Source: Tychonema sp. LEGE 07203
GTDB lineage: Bacteria > Cyanobacteriota > Cyanobacteriia > Cyanobacteriales > Microcoleaceae
Direction: 5' to 3'
Assembly (NCBI RefSeq): GCF_015207285.1
Contig: NZ_JADEXD010000064.1
Span: forward strand, 1 to 33,307
Length of the DNA: 33,307 nucleotides
The translations under genes were made by a program, and so were the position numbers. The notes under the pieces were generated by a model that did not search any database, was not told where the DNA came from, and was given only the letters and a program-made list of their open reading frames with translations. Positions 7,536 through 15,434 of the stretch are shown one piece after another. How positions within the stretch are numbered: the stretch's first letter is position 1; each line of letters starts with the position of its first letter.

Positions 7536-8594
7536 TTATTTCGGAGGCCGCGGGAGGCGAAAACTCAGCGGGCTGAGGATTTGATTCAGGGCGCGCAATT
7601 GTTCGGCAGTGCCCAAACAAATCAGCATATCTCCTCCTTGGATAGCAGTTTCTCCAGTTGGCCCTACAATTAAATTGCCCTCATGCTGGCGAATTGCTAA
7701 CACCAAAGCCCCCGATTGCGATCGCAGTCTTGCATCTCTCAAAGTTTGTCCGACGTACACGCAACTGCTAGGATCTACCAGAAATTCTTCCATGTAAAAA
7801 GAGCGATCGGCTCCTGTCAAAATGCCGTCCACAAAATCCATAACTTGAGGCCGCAAAGCCGCCGCCGCCATGCGTTTTCCCCCCGTAATGTAGGGGGATA
7901 CAACGGCATCGGCACCGCCTCGCTGCAGCTTCTTTACGGCTTCTTCTGTGGTGGCGCGGGCGATCGCCCGTACCTTTGGATTCAAAGTTTTCGCCGACAT
8001 TACTGCGTATAAATTCTCGGCATCCGAAGGTAAAGCTGCTACTATGCAAATTGCCCGATCGATCCCCACATTCAGCAAAATTTCATCGAGTGTCGCGTCT
8101 CCCTGCACAGCCGTGTACCCCAGCGCCAAAGCTGCCTCAACCGACTGCACCGCCGAATCTACCACCACAAAAGGGATATTTTCTGCCTCAAATTCCAAGG
8201 CAATCTGCCTGCCCGTGCGGCCAAAACCGCAGAGAATGTAATGTTCGATCGAAGAATCTACCAATCGTCGCTGCTGCCTAATTCTTGCTCCTTCTTGAAA
8301 ATAGCCTTGAATCAGCGCTTCTGTAAAGCGGTTGACGATGAAACCAATCACAATCACGCCCATCAAAATCAAGCATATGGTAAACATTCGCCCGCGTTTG
8401 CCGAGGGGCTGAAGTTCACCGTAGCCCACAGTTGCTAAGGTAAATACTGTCATGTAAGCTGCATCCAGCAGAGACCATTTTTCCACCTGCCAATACCAGA
8501 GAGTACCCGTGCATAAAATTCCGCCCAGGGCGATGACTCCGTTTCTTAAGTCTTTTTGCAGGCGCTGGTACTTTTGTTCTAGAGTTGAGTACAC
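7536..8594 (-). CDS. Potassium channel with cytosolic RCK (TrkA-N/TrkA-C) domains
   Basis: This 352-residue protein resembles MthK-type ligand-gated K+ channels. A first membrane helix lies at about 18-36, a pore helix is followed by the filter TVGYGE (55-60), and a second helix lies at 70-90. The TrkA-N Rossmann domain begins at LCGFGRTGRQ (121-130), with the acidic dinucleotide-binding VVD near 145. A TrkA-C domain occupies the last ~75 residues. Such channels carry K+ and are gated by Ca2+ or nucleotides bound to the RCK ring. No close operon partner is seen: the gene is convergent with the tRNA, with 84 bases between. Confidence 0.92.
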   Translation of the reverse strand: MYSTLEQKYQRLQKDLRNGVIALGGILCTGTLWYWQVEKWSLLDAAYMTVFTLATVGYGELQPLGKRGRMFTICLILMGVIVIGFIVNRFTEALIQGYFQEGARIRQQRRLVDSSIEHYILCGFGRTGRQIALEFEAENIPFVVVDSAVQSVEAALALGYTAVQGDATLDEILLNVGIDRAICIVAALPSDAENLYAVMSAKTLNPKVRAIARATTEEAVKKLQRGGADAVVSPYITGGKRMAAAALRPQVMDFVDGILTGADRSFYMEEFLVDPSSCVYVGQTLRDARLRSQSGALVLAIRQHEGNLIVGPTGETAIQGGDMLICLGTAEQLRALNQILSPLSFRLPRPPK

Positions 8595-8826
8595 CGATCT
8601 CGCTGACCTATTACTTATTAACTGCTACCCAATTTAAGCATATCAAGACTTACATAAAAACCAGGTTTGTTAGAGTAAATTTCCCCTCTCAATTCTTCAA
8701 TTTTAAATCGATTGACTGACAGAGTTTTAACCATTGTTATTACTCAGATTTGCTGAAATCCTCACGCCGGCCGCGATTGCGCCAGGGAATTTATTCCCTG
8801 GCGCAATAGCTTAAGTGGGTTGAAAC
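8595..8826. other. Intergenic stretch with a strong hairpin
   Basis: This 232-base AT-rich stretch lies upstream of the K+ channel and has no open frame worth calling. Its clear feature is the palindrome at 8776-8807. Together with the mobile element and the following ~270 bases, it makes over 600 bases without a functional gene. Confidence 0.5.
8776..8807. repeat. Perfect 15-bp inverted repeat
   Basis: ATTGCGCCAGGGAAT (8776-8790) and its exact complement ATTCCCTGGCGCAAT (8793-8807) are separated by two T residues. The palindrome is GC-rich in the middle and has no long T-run, so it is a stable hairpin or palindromic repeat rather than a standard terminator. Confidence 0.85.
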
Positions 8827-8948
8827 TGATAGAAGAGCACCTGTGGCAAAAACTGGGTTTCTGACCGCAAAAACCGCATCACAACCTAGATCTATCGTTC
8901 AGAAACCCGGTTTTTAAGAGCTTCCACACGAAGGGTGCTCTTTTGTCA
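8827..8948. mobile_element. MITE-like element, copy A, with 8-bp target duplication
   Basis: The 122-base element has imperfect terminal inverted repeats (TGATAGAAGAGCACC at the left; complement TGACAAAAGAGCACC at the right, 13 of 15 matching). It is flanked on both sides by GTTGAAAC (8819-8826 and 8949-8956). An 85-base core (8838-8922) matches 24301-24385 with four differences. The interior carries the inverted pair AAACTGGGTTTCTGA and TCAGAAACCCGGTTT. It has no coding capacity, so it must be mobilised by a transposase encoded elsewhere. Confidence 0.82.
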
Positions 8949-9223
8949 GTTGAAACGACTAACCTTTTGGTTGTTTGAGCCTTTTTTTCAGGAAGGTGAG
9001 ATTGCTCGCCGTGGGTTTGAACCGAAGGCTGGTTATTTGGTAAATGACCAATTAAAAATGTGGGTAAATATCGAATTTTAACTCTGTCCCAGAGGGGGCG
9101 ATTGCTGGAATTTGCGGTCGGCAATTATGGTAGTTCGATATGCAATTTGGATCGGGAGTATTTTCGCGATCGCCTAGAATGCAAATAATCCCTATTTAGC
9201 CGACCGCCAAATCCACCTCATTG
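8949..9223. other. Degraded region, no recognised gene
   Basis: Several short frames exist, but none has a recognisable product or good start. The region borders a truncated Uma2-type gene, and the whole 8600-9520 interval looks like decaying sequence. Possible remnants of the missing C-terminal half of that gene could not be identified here by eye. Confidence 0.4.
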
Positions 9224-9520
9224 CTAATTAATTCGATTTAATCGTTGGGGTGGGGTGGGTTTATTAAGGTTATTTGTTGGCGGTGAAAATTCGGGTGAAC
9301 CCGCCCCTACAAAATATGGATTGTTGGTGATTTTTTCAAAAATGAAACTGCTATGAATGCGGTTCGCGCTACCTGCTGCGTGATGATTTCCAATTGCTGC
9401 CATTTGTACGAATTCTCCTTCTATCAATTCTAGGCGATAGCCCTCACAAAGAATCCCAGCTTTACTCATCTGATTGTATTCTTCTACGGTGAAAAGTTTA
9501 GGGAGCAACTGTACTGCCAT
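9224..9520 (-). pseudogene. Truncated Uma2-family (DUF820) endonuclease-like gene
   Basis: The first ~57 residues match the start of Uma2-family proteins, abundant in cyanobacteria (LPKLFTVEEYNQMSKAGIL, then YRLELIEGEFVQMAAIGNHH). After that the similarity is lost and the frame ends after 98 residues in low-complexity sequence (PPTNNLNKPTPPQRLNRIN). Intact members are about 180-200 residues and carry the PD-(D/E)xK catalytic residues in the missing part, so this copy should be inactive. Uma2 proteins are thought to be nuclease-like and often linked with mobile DNA; their exact role is unsettled. The remnant could still be transcribed. Confidence 0.72.
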
Positions 9521-9861
9521 AATTTACCGTTTTTCTAGTTTTTGATTCCATTATAGTTGATGGAAACGCAGCTATATTAATAAATGTGGAATGAAATTTT
9601 TTGTGACGAACCGCGAAGGCGCGAAGGACAGGAACGGCTTCGCCGTTCCCGTTCCCCGCAGGGGTTCGGTGAAGGGTAGGGTAGGAAGAGAAAAGAAGAG
9701 CTAGAGAACAAGGGTAAGTGGAAAATATCTATCAATAGAAAGGTGTATCTGGCTGACTGATTCGCTATCTTGAAAATAAGCAGCCAGAATATTCAGCAAT
9801 CTGCAAGGGTTGGCTGTTTTGGCAGGCAGCACAATAATCTGAGTTAGCATAATTTGATTCC
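9521..9861. other. Intergenic region with a short repeat block
   Basis: At 9608-9630 there is a GAACCGCGAAGGCGCGAAGG-type repeat. It is followed by the hairpin GGAACGGC-TTC-GCCGTTCC (9631-9649) and a second GTTCCCCGCAGGGG block. The rest, up to the ATG at 9862, is AT-rich and presumably holds the promoter of the diiron-protein gene. No gene is seen. Confidence 0.5.
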
Positions 9862-10962
9862 ATGCAAAACACCCTAGAGATACTTTCTGCTTCTGAGTCG
9901 CCGAGTCTTACCAAAAATCAACCGGCGCTTCCAAATTATGCAGCAGCCGAGCGCCAATTTGTCAACTTATTAGAGGTAGATGATTTAGACAAGACGGTGG
10001 CGGCAAAACCTTTACTCGTCAGCGATTTTGAAAGCGCGATCGCCGCGGCGCTGCGATCGGCTTATCAGGAAGATTCCGCCGACGATGCCGCTCACCTATT
10101 CTTGCAGCGCGTGCTCTACCGGATCAACCGACTCAATTTATTTTGGTACGACGATTTGCGCCGCTACAACAACGAACGATCGCACTATTTGCGTTCGGTA
10201 CGCGATCGCATTGAAGAATCTTGGCAGCAGTGGGAAATCGCCCAAATCGACGTTGCAGCGCTGCAAAACATCGAGGATGTCAAGCAAGCCCTGCGCGATC
10301 GCGCGGCCGCTGATGTCGATCCAGAGCTCACTGAGATCGATCGCTACCTGCGGGAACAGATGACTGAAGAGGGATACAAGCACTTGCTGGCGATCGCCTC
10401 CTTCGACGGTTTAGTCGAAGCCAGCCGCGTTTCTCGCATCATCGGCGGTGCCGGCAACGAAATTCAGTCAACCCTGACGCGGGTGCTGATCGAAGAATAC
10501 GGCGGCGGTCGCTTGTCCCGCAAGCATTCGACCTATTTTGCCCAAATGCTGGCAGAATTCGGAATGAACACGCAACCGGAGGCGTATTTTGATTTGGTAC
10601 CGGCTGAAGTGCTCGCCAGCATCAATCACAATTTCTTGCTTACCGAACGCAAGCGCCATTTTCTGCGCTACAACGGCGGACTCACCTATTTTGAAGTGGC
10701 GGGGCCCGTCGCTTACCGCAATTATCTAGCCGCCGCCCAGCGCCTGAACCTCTCCCAAGCAGCGATGGGTTATTGGGAACTGCACATCAGAGAAGATGAA
10801 CGTCACGGGCGCTGGATGTTGGATGAAGTGGCGATTCCGCTGGCCGACAGATACCCGCAGGAAGCGTGGGAACTGGTGTTGGGGTACGATCAGGAGAAGT
10901 CGATCGGCGATCGGGCTGCTGCTGCTGTGGTGCGATCGATCCAAACTGCAGAACGGAATTAA
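9862..10962 (+). CDS. Haem-oxygenase-like diiron oxidase/oxygenase family protein
   Basis: This 366-residue, mainly helical protein belongs to the iron-containing redox enzyme (Haem_oxygenas_2, HDO) group, related to UndA, CADD and SznF. Probable iron ligands are visible in the expected order: E211 (or E212) in EEYGGG, H222 in KHSTYF, E278 in YFEVAG, and H308, D312 and H315 in HIREDERHG, giving the H-x3-D-x2-H signature. The N-terminal ~160 residues (rich in Arg and Trp) are an extra helical region. Known relatives use O2 on amino acids, fatty acids or their own residues; the substrate of this one is unknown. It is monocistronic and is followed directly by a palindromic repeat whose first bases overlap the stop codon. 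Confidence 0.85.
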   Translation: MQNTLEILSASESPSLTKNQPALPNYAAAERQFVNLLEVDDLDKTVAAKPLLVSDFESAIAAALRSAYQEDSADDAAHLFLQRVLYRINRLNLFWYDDLRRYNNERSHYLRSVRDRIEESWQQWEIAQIDVAALQNIEDVKQALRDRAAADVDPELTEIDRYLREQMTEEGYKHLLAIASFDGLVEASRVSRIIGGAGNEIQSTLTRVLIEEYGGGRLSRKHSTYFAQMLAEFGMNTQPEAYFDLVPAEVLASINHNFLLTERKRHFLRYNGGLTYFEVAGPVAYRNYLAAAQRLNLSQAAMGYWELHIREDERHGRWMLDEVAIPLADRYPQEAWELVLGYDQEKSIGDRAAAAVVRSIQTAERN

Positions 10963-11070
10963 TACCATTTCTCTAAAATCATGCAATACTCTTTGACCCC
11001 CCCTAGCCCCCCCTTGCTAAGGGGGGGGGACAAGAATACTGTTGCATTATTTTTTGAAATTGGTATAACG
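10961..11070. repeat. Palindromic repeat with TACCAATTTC-type ends, copy 1
   Basis: The left end AATACCATTTCTCTAAAATCATGCAA and the right end TTGCATTAT...GAAATTGGTATAA are imperfect inverted repeats. The middle has a C-run/G-run hairpin (about 10997-11029). TAA flanks both ends outside TACC/GGTA. A related element with different interior sequence is at 13906-14013. The gene before it ends inside its first bases. Confidence 0.7.
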
Positions 11071-11087
11071 TTCTCAATAAGCCTTTA

Positions 11088-11155
11088 GGAACAGGCTGTC
11101 CGGCCTGTTCCACAAAGAGTGTATTTCTTGTGGAACAGGCTGTCCGGCCTGTTGC
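11088..11155. repeat. Two copies of a 22-24 base palindrome
   Basis: GGAACAGGC-TGTCCG-GCCTGTTCC at 11088-11111 is a 9-bp perfect stem. It is repeated at 11132-11155 with one change at the end. Between them, TTCCACAA and TTGTGGAA form a further inverted pair, so the region can switch between two small hairpins and a larger one. A third hairpin GGTGCA/TGCACC follows at 11163-11184. Confidence 0.8.
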
Positions 11156-11200
11156 TGACAATGGTGCAACATCTCAGATGCACCCTACCAGGGCTGTATT

Positions 11201-11920
11201 TTAAAAAGCTGTCATTAATTGAATTAGCTCGATCGACAAATCTCTTTGCGACTTTTGCTGATTCTTAAACAAAACTCCAGCCAGCAGATAGATATTTTCC
11301 GAATAAAAAGCCATTCCCTGTTTTCGGAGATTGGCGATCGCGCTTTTCACCTTGGGTTCCGAACTGTAATAGCCAAAATTTAAAGGTGCAATCTCAAAAT
11401 TCGCAACCGAGTAACCTCGATCCAAAGCATAATCTATCAAACCCACAGGATTAGAATAGCTAGAAACCATCAGCAAAACTTGGTCGCAGCCCAAAGACAA
11501 AAGTTTCTTAGCAATTGTAGAACCATCACTCCCGCCGTGCAACAGCGGCTGATAAATCTTGTTGTCCACCGCCGGCAAGTAAGGCGGATTGGAGATTACA
11601 CAATCCGCCGAATCGTATAAAGGCGAATCAAAAAAAGAACAATTGTTGACCGTGTATTTTTCGCTGAGTTGATATTGCTTAATTTGAGACTGAGCAATTT
11701 TCCAAGCTACATTATTTAACTCAAATCCCTGTATTTCCCCGTCAAAATCTGTTCTCAGCAAAGACTTAATAACTGGACTTCCCTCTCCCGAACCAAACTC
11801 TACAATAAGTCGAGAATTGTCGCTGGCATTTAACACTAAACTTTCCAAGCAGTGCGAGTAAAAATCCGATTCTTCCGGGCAGTGGAATACCTGTTTCAGA
11901 GGAGTGGATGAAGTGAGCAT
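11201..11920 (-). CDS. SAM-dependent methyltransferase, HemK/PrmA-like fold
   Basis: This 239-residue class I methyltransferase has motif I at IVEFGSGEG (about residues 41-49) binding S-adenosylmethionine. The acidic residue of motif II is in GFELNN, and NPPYLPA is motif IV, typical of enzymes that methylate amide or amino nitrogens (HemK/PrmC, N6-adenine and related RNA enzymes). It is shorter than PrmC and lacks its N-terminal helical domain, so the substrate is open. The ATG at 11920 is chosen because a longer reading to 12016 adds 32 residues with no family resemblance. It stands alone between repeats. Confidence 0.82.
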   Translation of the reverse strand: MLTSSTPLKQVFHCPEESDFYSHCLESLVLNASDNSRLIVEFGSGEGSPVIKSLLRTDFDGEIQGFELNNVAWKIAQSQIKQYQLSEKYTVNNCSFFDSPLYDSADCVISNPPYLPAVDNKIYQPLLHGGSDGSTIAKKLLSLGCDQVLLMVSSYSNPVGLIDYALDRGYSVANFEIAPLNFGYYSSEPKVKSAIANLRKQGMAFYSENIYLLAGVLFKNQQKSQRDLSIELIQLMTAF

Positions 11921-12564
11921 AAATTCTGTAACAAAGTTTACTATTTTAAAAATATCGAATAATGAATAGTGCAGCCATCTGTCGCAAGACCTATTTTTTG
12001 AATTATTATCAGTCATCCATACACTACTGGGTTTGCATTCAGGACTTCATTCCTCCAAAAAGCCGGACTAAAATCCTGCGGTTATTTGAGCCGACGCTAT
12101 CGAACGGATTGCTGATGACTAATTGCCACCGCCAGACTGTAAAGATTTGTGGGTTGGATTAGTATCGTCACCCTCCCGGTGTCGCGTGCCACCTTCGGCT
12201 CGAACACGCTCAAATTTTACGCTGTTCCAAAGCAACTGCGGTAGCAGCATTTTTGCTGATTCCATCTTCGGTAGCGCTCTTAAAAGTAGCCTAAAAATTT
12301 TGCGGCGCTTTTTGGGGAAATTCTTGTGTTTCTGAAGGGAATGTATCAAACTTTTGTTGGGAATAATAAATTTAAATTCTTAATAATAAATTCTATTTTT
12401 ATACTATAAAAAACTTAATTTGTCTCTTTAAAAACCATTTAAACACAAAAAATATCTCAGTATTAGGATAGGTGTACCATCAAAAATATTGCCATCATAA
12501 AAAGCAATTTGCTTGCCGCTGCTTGTTCAGCAAATTTTGGGTAATTTACCTGCTCAAACAGCCA
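11921..12564. other. Long intergenic region without a supported gene
   Basis: About 640 bases hold only short frames of unlikely composition on both strands (for example 12119-12349 minus and 12123-12335 plus). 12360-12480 is very AT-rich. I see no tRNA, clear promoter or repeat family here. It may be relict sequence. Confidence 0.45.
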
Positions 12565-13047
12565 TTAATCTGACTTGGGTTTTTTGACGACGTGCGAGCT
12601 CAGGAAATAGGTCAGCGAAGCGATTACTAAAGCGATACTTGCTCCCAAGGGAAGGATGTTCGTCGCCCCGTTCCACCTCACTACCTCGGCGAGAAACAAT
12701 ACGCTCAATACGACGACGATCACGCTGGTGAGTTTGGTTTTGAGGTCGTCGATGGTATGAATTTCCAGCCAGATCGGTACTTTAATGCGATCGTCAATAA
12801 ACAGCTCGTAAAGTCCGAGTGCCGTAATATAAAATACTGTCGCTAGCAGAAACAAATCTACAACTTCGACGCAGGACAAAATCAGTTTTTTAGAGTTTTC
12901 GCTGGAAATCGCTCCTGTAGTTGTGTAGGCGATGGTAGTGATAGTTTCCAGGGCACCGTAGATCAAAAGCGTCACGGAGGCTGCAAAAGAACCGATTACA
13001 GCAATTAACATTAGATAGCGACTTTTGGCAAGAATTCGATGGAGCAT
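12565..13047 (-). CDS. YqhA (UPF0114) family membrane protein
   Basis: This 160-residue protein has four hydrophobic segments (about 12-34, 58-82, 106-126 and 130-152) and short basic ends. Family features are the N-terminal RYLMLIAVIGSF segment, the acidic-aromatic LYELFID loop at about 79-85, and SSHVVKKPKSD at the C-terminus. YqhA/UPF0114 proteins occur widely in bacteria and plastids. Their function is not established, though a role in ion or small-solute passage has been suggested. No partner gene is adjacent. Confidence 0.88.
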   Translation of the reverse strand: MLHRILAKSRYLMLIAVIGSFAASVTLLIYGALETITTIAYTTTGAISSENSKKLILSCVEVVDLFLLATVFYITALGLYELFIDDRIKVPIWLEIHTIDDLKTKLTSVIVVVLSVLFLAEVVRWNGATNILPLGASIALVIASLTYFLSSHVVKKPKSD

Positions 13048-13275
13048 AGTTTATGTCCGATGGGGAAAATTGTGAGAGAAGAACCGCTCTCTGGCATACC
13101 TTTGGCTTTACTATATCAGGGTTTTGCCCGATCGCACTCACAAAGCAATTATGCTCAAACGCCCCGCTGCTGCTGGTTAATCTCGTGTCAAAGCAAGTGC
13201 ATCTGGGTCAGAGCTTTTACAAAAGTACGATCGCCCGACGGAAAAAGCTTGCCGATTTATTCAAACAACACAAAA

Positions 13276-13644
13276 TTAATCCTCAGCGTCCACAAAAACA
13301 GTCACAGCCGCCACAGCAATCAGCATTTCATCATTTTTATCATTCAAAGAGGCGATCGCCCTTCCCGCCACCACCATGCCTCCTTGCTCCACAATCAAAG
13401 TTTTGCTACCAAAAGGCAGCACCGCCAACACCTCATCGGGCCGCACTTGTTCCGGGTAGGGAACAGCCACCTTTACCTCCACAATCATCTGATTTGGGTC
13501 GCTCAAACCCGCCACTTCCCAGACACCTAACAGAGCATTATTGGCGATCGCATTCCGTACAGCCCTAGCACAGGCTACAGTCGGTTCCTGTCCGTGCTGG
13601 TCAATACCCATCCCCATTTCAATGATGAAACATTTACGTGCCAC
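13276..13644 (-). CDS. Lin0512 family protein
   Basis: This small protein (122 residues from GTG at 13644) matches the conserved Lin0512 family: the IEMGMGIDQHGQEPTVACAR opening (7-26), AVRNAIANNALLG, EVKVAVPYPEQV, and a glycine-rich VEQGGMVVAGRA near residues 85-96. Its reaction is unknown. The protein has repeated short beta-alpha units and a conserved Asp-x-His-Gly-Gln motif suggesting an enzyme or binding pocket. The GTG start is preceded by AAGGAAGG on this strand. An ATG at 13674 adds ten residues but has no ribosome site. The ends are free of neighbours. Confidence 0.85.
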   Translation of the reverse strand: MARKCFIIEMGMGIDQHGQEPTVACARAVRNAIANNALLGVWEVAGLSDPNQMIVEVKVAVPYPEQVRPDEVLAVLPFGSKTLIVEQGGMVVAGRAIASLNDKNDEMLIAVAAVTVFVDAED

Positions 13645-14076
13645 AGTTACCCCTTCCTTGATATTTGCTTGCATTCGTTAGCGAAGCCCCCAAAGAGGAC
13701 CGCACTCTTTCTCAAAACAATATAATTATCTCCCAACCTGACCGCTATTTATATTATTTTATCGATGCGATACAACCACAAAATAATCATCCCAGGCTAA
13801 ACAAATAATGCAACTGTCTGCAAGCACCAAAGCCCGACAGTCATCAATCATTCTCCATCCAAAATCTAAAACTTGTACAGCCAAGCCGAAGTATCTAAAA
13901 TCGTCTAATACCATTTTTCTAAAGATGTGCCGATCGAGTCTTAAGCCCCCCCGAACTCGCGGGGGGGTTGGGGGGGGTAATATCTAGCGCTACTTGATGA
14001 AATTGGTATAACTTATGGTAATATAACCGAATTCACCATTCCTCGCGGACTGCCCAACTCATCGCCAGCTTCAATC
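13645..14076. other. Intergenic region with two dispersed repeats
   Basis: It contains the 41-base repeat 13863-13903 (shared with 5319-5359) and a palindromic element at 13906-14013. The ilvE promoter is probably in the last 60 bases, where TAATATAAC (14021-14029) is a weak -10 candidate. No gene is supported. Confidence 0.5.
13906..14013. repeat. Palindromic repeat with TACCAATTTC-type ends, copy 2
   Basis: The left end is TAATACCATTTTTCTAAA; the right end is GAAATTGGTATAA. The interior has C-run and G-run segments (13943-13978) that pair. The ends match the copy at 10961-11070, but the interior differs apart from the G/C runs. TAA again flanks both ends. Confidence 0.65.
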
Positions 14077-14991
14077 ATGGATAGTTTTCTACCAACTGCC
14101 TACTTTCAAAACCGATTTCTCCCATTTGCCGACGCCAACATTTCCATAGCCACCCACGCCCTGCACTACGGAACCGGAGTTTTAGGCGGGTTGCGAGGAA
14201 TTCCCGACCCCCAAAATCCCGATCGCATCTTACTATTTAGATTAGAGCGCCACTGTCAAAGATTAAGTCAAAGTGCCCGATTCCTCAACAGCGATTTACC
14301 CGCCGACAAAATCCAACAAATAATCATTGATTTTGTCCAGAAAAACCAGCCCACAAAATCATTTTACATCCGCCCTTTCGTCTACACATCCAGCTTAGGG
14401 ATTGCCCCCCGACTTCACAACGTAGAAACAGACTTCTTTGTCTACGGATTAGAACTTTCCGACTACTTGCCCAAAGCAGGAGTTAACTGTAGAATTAGCT
14501 CTTGGTACCGCCAAGAAGACCGCAGCTTACCCTTGAGAGGTAAAATTAGCGGCGCTTACATCACCTCAGCCTTAGCCAAAACAGAAGCAGTAGAATCCGG
14601 CTTCGACGAAGCAATTATGATGAACACCCAAGGAAAAGTCAGCGAAGCTTCAGGAATGAACATATTTGTCGCCCGAAACGGTAAATTAGTGACACCAGGT
14701 TTCGATCAAGATATCCTCGAAGGAATTACCAGAGACAGCGTTATAACTATTGCTAGAGACTTAGGAATAGAAGTCACAGAAAGACCAGTTGATAAATCAG
14801 AACTGTTGATTGCAGACGAAATTTTCCTCTGCGGAACCGCCGCCAAAATTACCCCAATCAACCGAATAGAAAACTATCAATTGCCCAAAAACCGACCCAT
14901 CACCGAAAAGATTTTGGACAAACTCACCGGGATTATCGAAAATCGCGACAGCAAGTACAAAGACTGGGTATTTGCGATCGATCTCAACTAA
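14077..14991 (+). CDS. ilvE: Branched-chain amino acid aminotransferase
   Basis: This 304-residue fold-type IV PLP enzyme transfers the amino group between glutamate and the 2-oxo acids of Val, Ile and Leu. The PLP-binding lysine is K156 in LRGKISGAYITS, and E190 in VSEASGMNIF contacts the pyridine nitrogen. HYGTGVLGGLR near 30-40 and ITRDSVITIARDLGI near 217-231 are further family motifs. The length matches typical IlvE (about 305). 4-Amino-4-deoxychorismate lyase and D-alanine transaminase share the fold, but the sequence pattern favours IlvE. A hairpin at 15000-15042 just after the stop could end transcription. Confidence 0.93.
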   Translation: MDSFLPTAYFQNRFLPFADANISIATHALHYGTGVLGGLRGIPDPQNPDRILLFRLERHCQRLSQSARFLNSDLPADKIQQIIIDFVQKNQPTKSFYIRPFVYTSSLGIAPRLHNVETDFFVYGLELSDYLPKAGVNCRISSWYRQEDRSLPLRGKISGAYITSALAKTEAVESGFDEAIMMNTQGKVSEASGMNIFVARNGKLVTPGFDQDILEGITRDSVITIARDLGIEVTERPVDKSELLIADEIFLCGTAAKITPINRIENYQLPKNRPITEKILDKLTGIIENRDSKYKDWVFAIDLN

Positions 14992-14999
14992 CCGTTTGT

Positions 15000-15042
15000 A
15001 GTGAGGACTTCAGTCCTGCTTTTCGTAACAAAAGTCCTCACT
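15000..15042. repeat. Hairpin repeat of the AGTGAGGACTT type
   Basis: AGTGAGGACTT (15000-15010) and AAGTCCTCACT (15032-15042) are an exact 11-bp inverted pair. An inner GGACT-TC-AGTCC hairpin lies in the left part. Related short palindrome TGAGGACT-TT-AGTCCTCA occurs at 30235-30252. It may serve as the ilvE transcription end, though the T-run is weak. Confidence 0.7.
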
Positions 15043-15101
15043 GCGAACCATCACTCGATCCTTTATGCAAGCGAGATAAATAGCAGAAATTAAGAAATGC
15101 G

Positions 15102-15434
15102 ATGGAATCTCAAGAATTTTATGAACAAGGATTTGACCTCGGTCGCAGAGGGCTGTACCATGAAGCAGTTGAAGCTTTTACTCAAGCAATTAATCTCAAT
15201 CCTGACTTTGTAGAAGCTTATACGATCCGTGCTAATGTTCGAGCTGCTGCTGGAGATTTACAGGGGGGAATTGAAGATTTTGAGAAAGCTATGGATATCT
15301 ACAGGGCTAGAGGACAATCGCAAATAGCTGATATGCTTTTAGTTCCTTGGGGTGCCCTGCACAATGAAATTAGGTTTCAGGACTCGCATTCCGAACGATC
15401 GAACAAAGTTTACTCACACAAAACAGCCGCATGA
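15102..15434 (+). CDS. Small TPR-repeat protein
   Basis: This 110-residue protein contains two tetratricopeptide repeats (about 3-36 and 37-70, with EAVEAFTQAINLNPDFVEAY as the typical helix pair). The C-terminal region includes LLVPWGALHNEIRFQDSHS and is not TPR-like. The repeats serve as a protein-binding scaffold; no partner is evident. The last 25 bases overlap the end of the converging formylglutathione hydrolase gene, so the natural stop may be shorter or the C-terminus relict. No ribosome site is strong. Confidence 0.72.
   Translation: MESQEFYEQGFDLGRRGLYHEAVEAFTQAINLNPDFVEAYTIRANVRAAAGDLQGGIEDFEKAMDIYRARGQSQIADMLLVPWGALHNEIRFQDSHSERSNKVYSHKTAA

Noticed and set aside
8879-9124. 81-residue open frame on the minus strand
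   Set aside because: It runs through MITE copy A and its right flank, has no ribosome site and no recognisable product.
12119-12349. Frames of 70-76 residues on both strands
   Set aside because: They overlap each other, have basic low-complexity composition and no family resemblance. They look like chance frames in an intergenic stretch.
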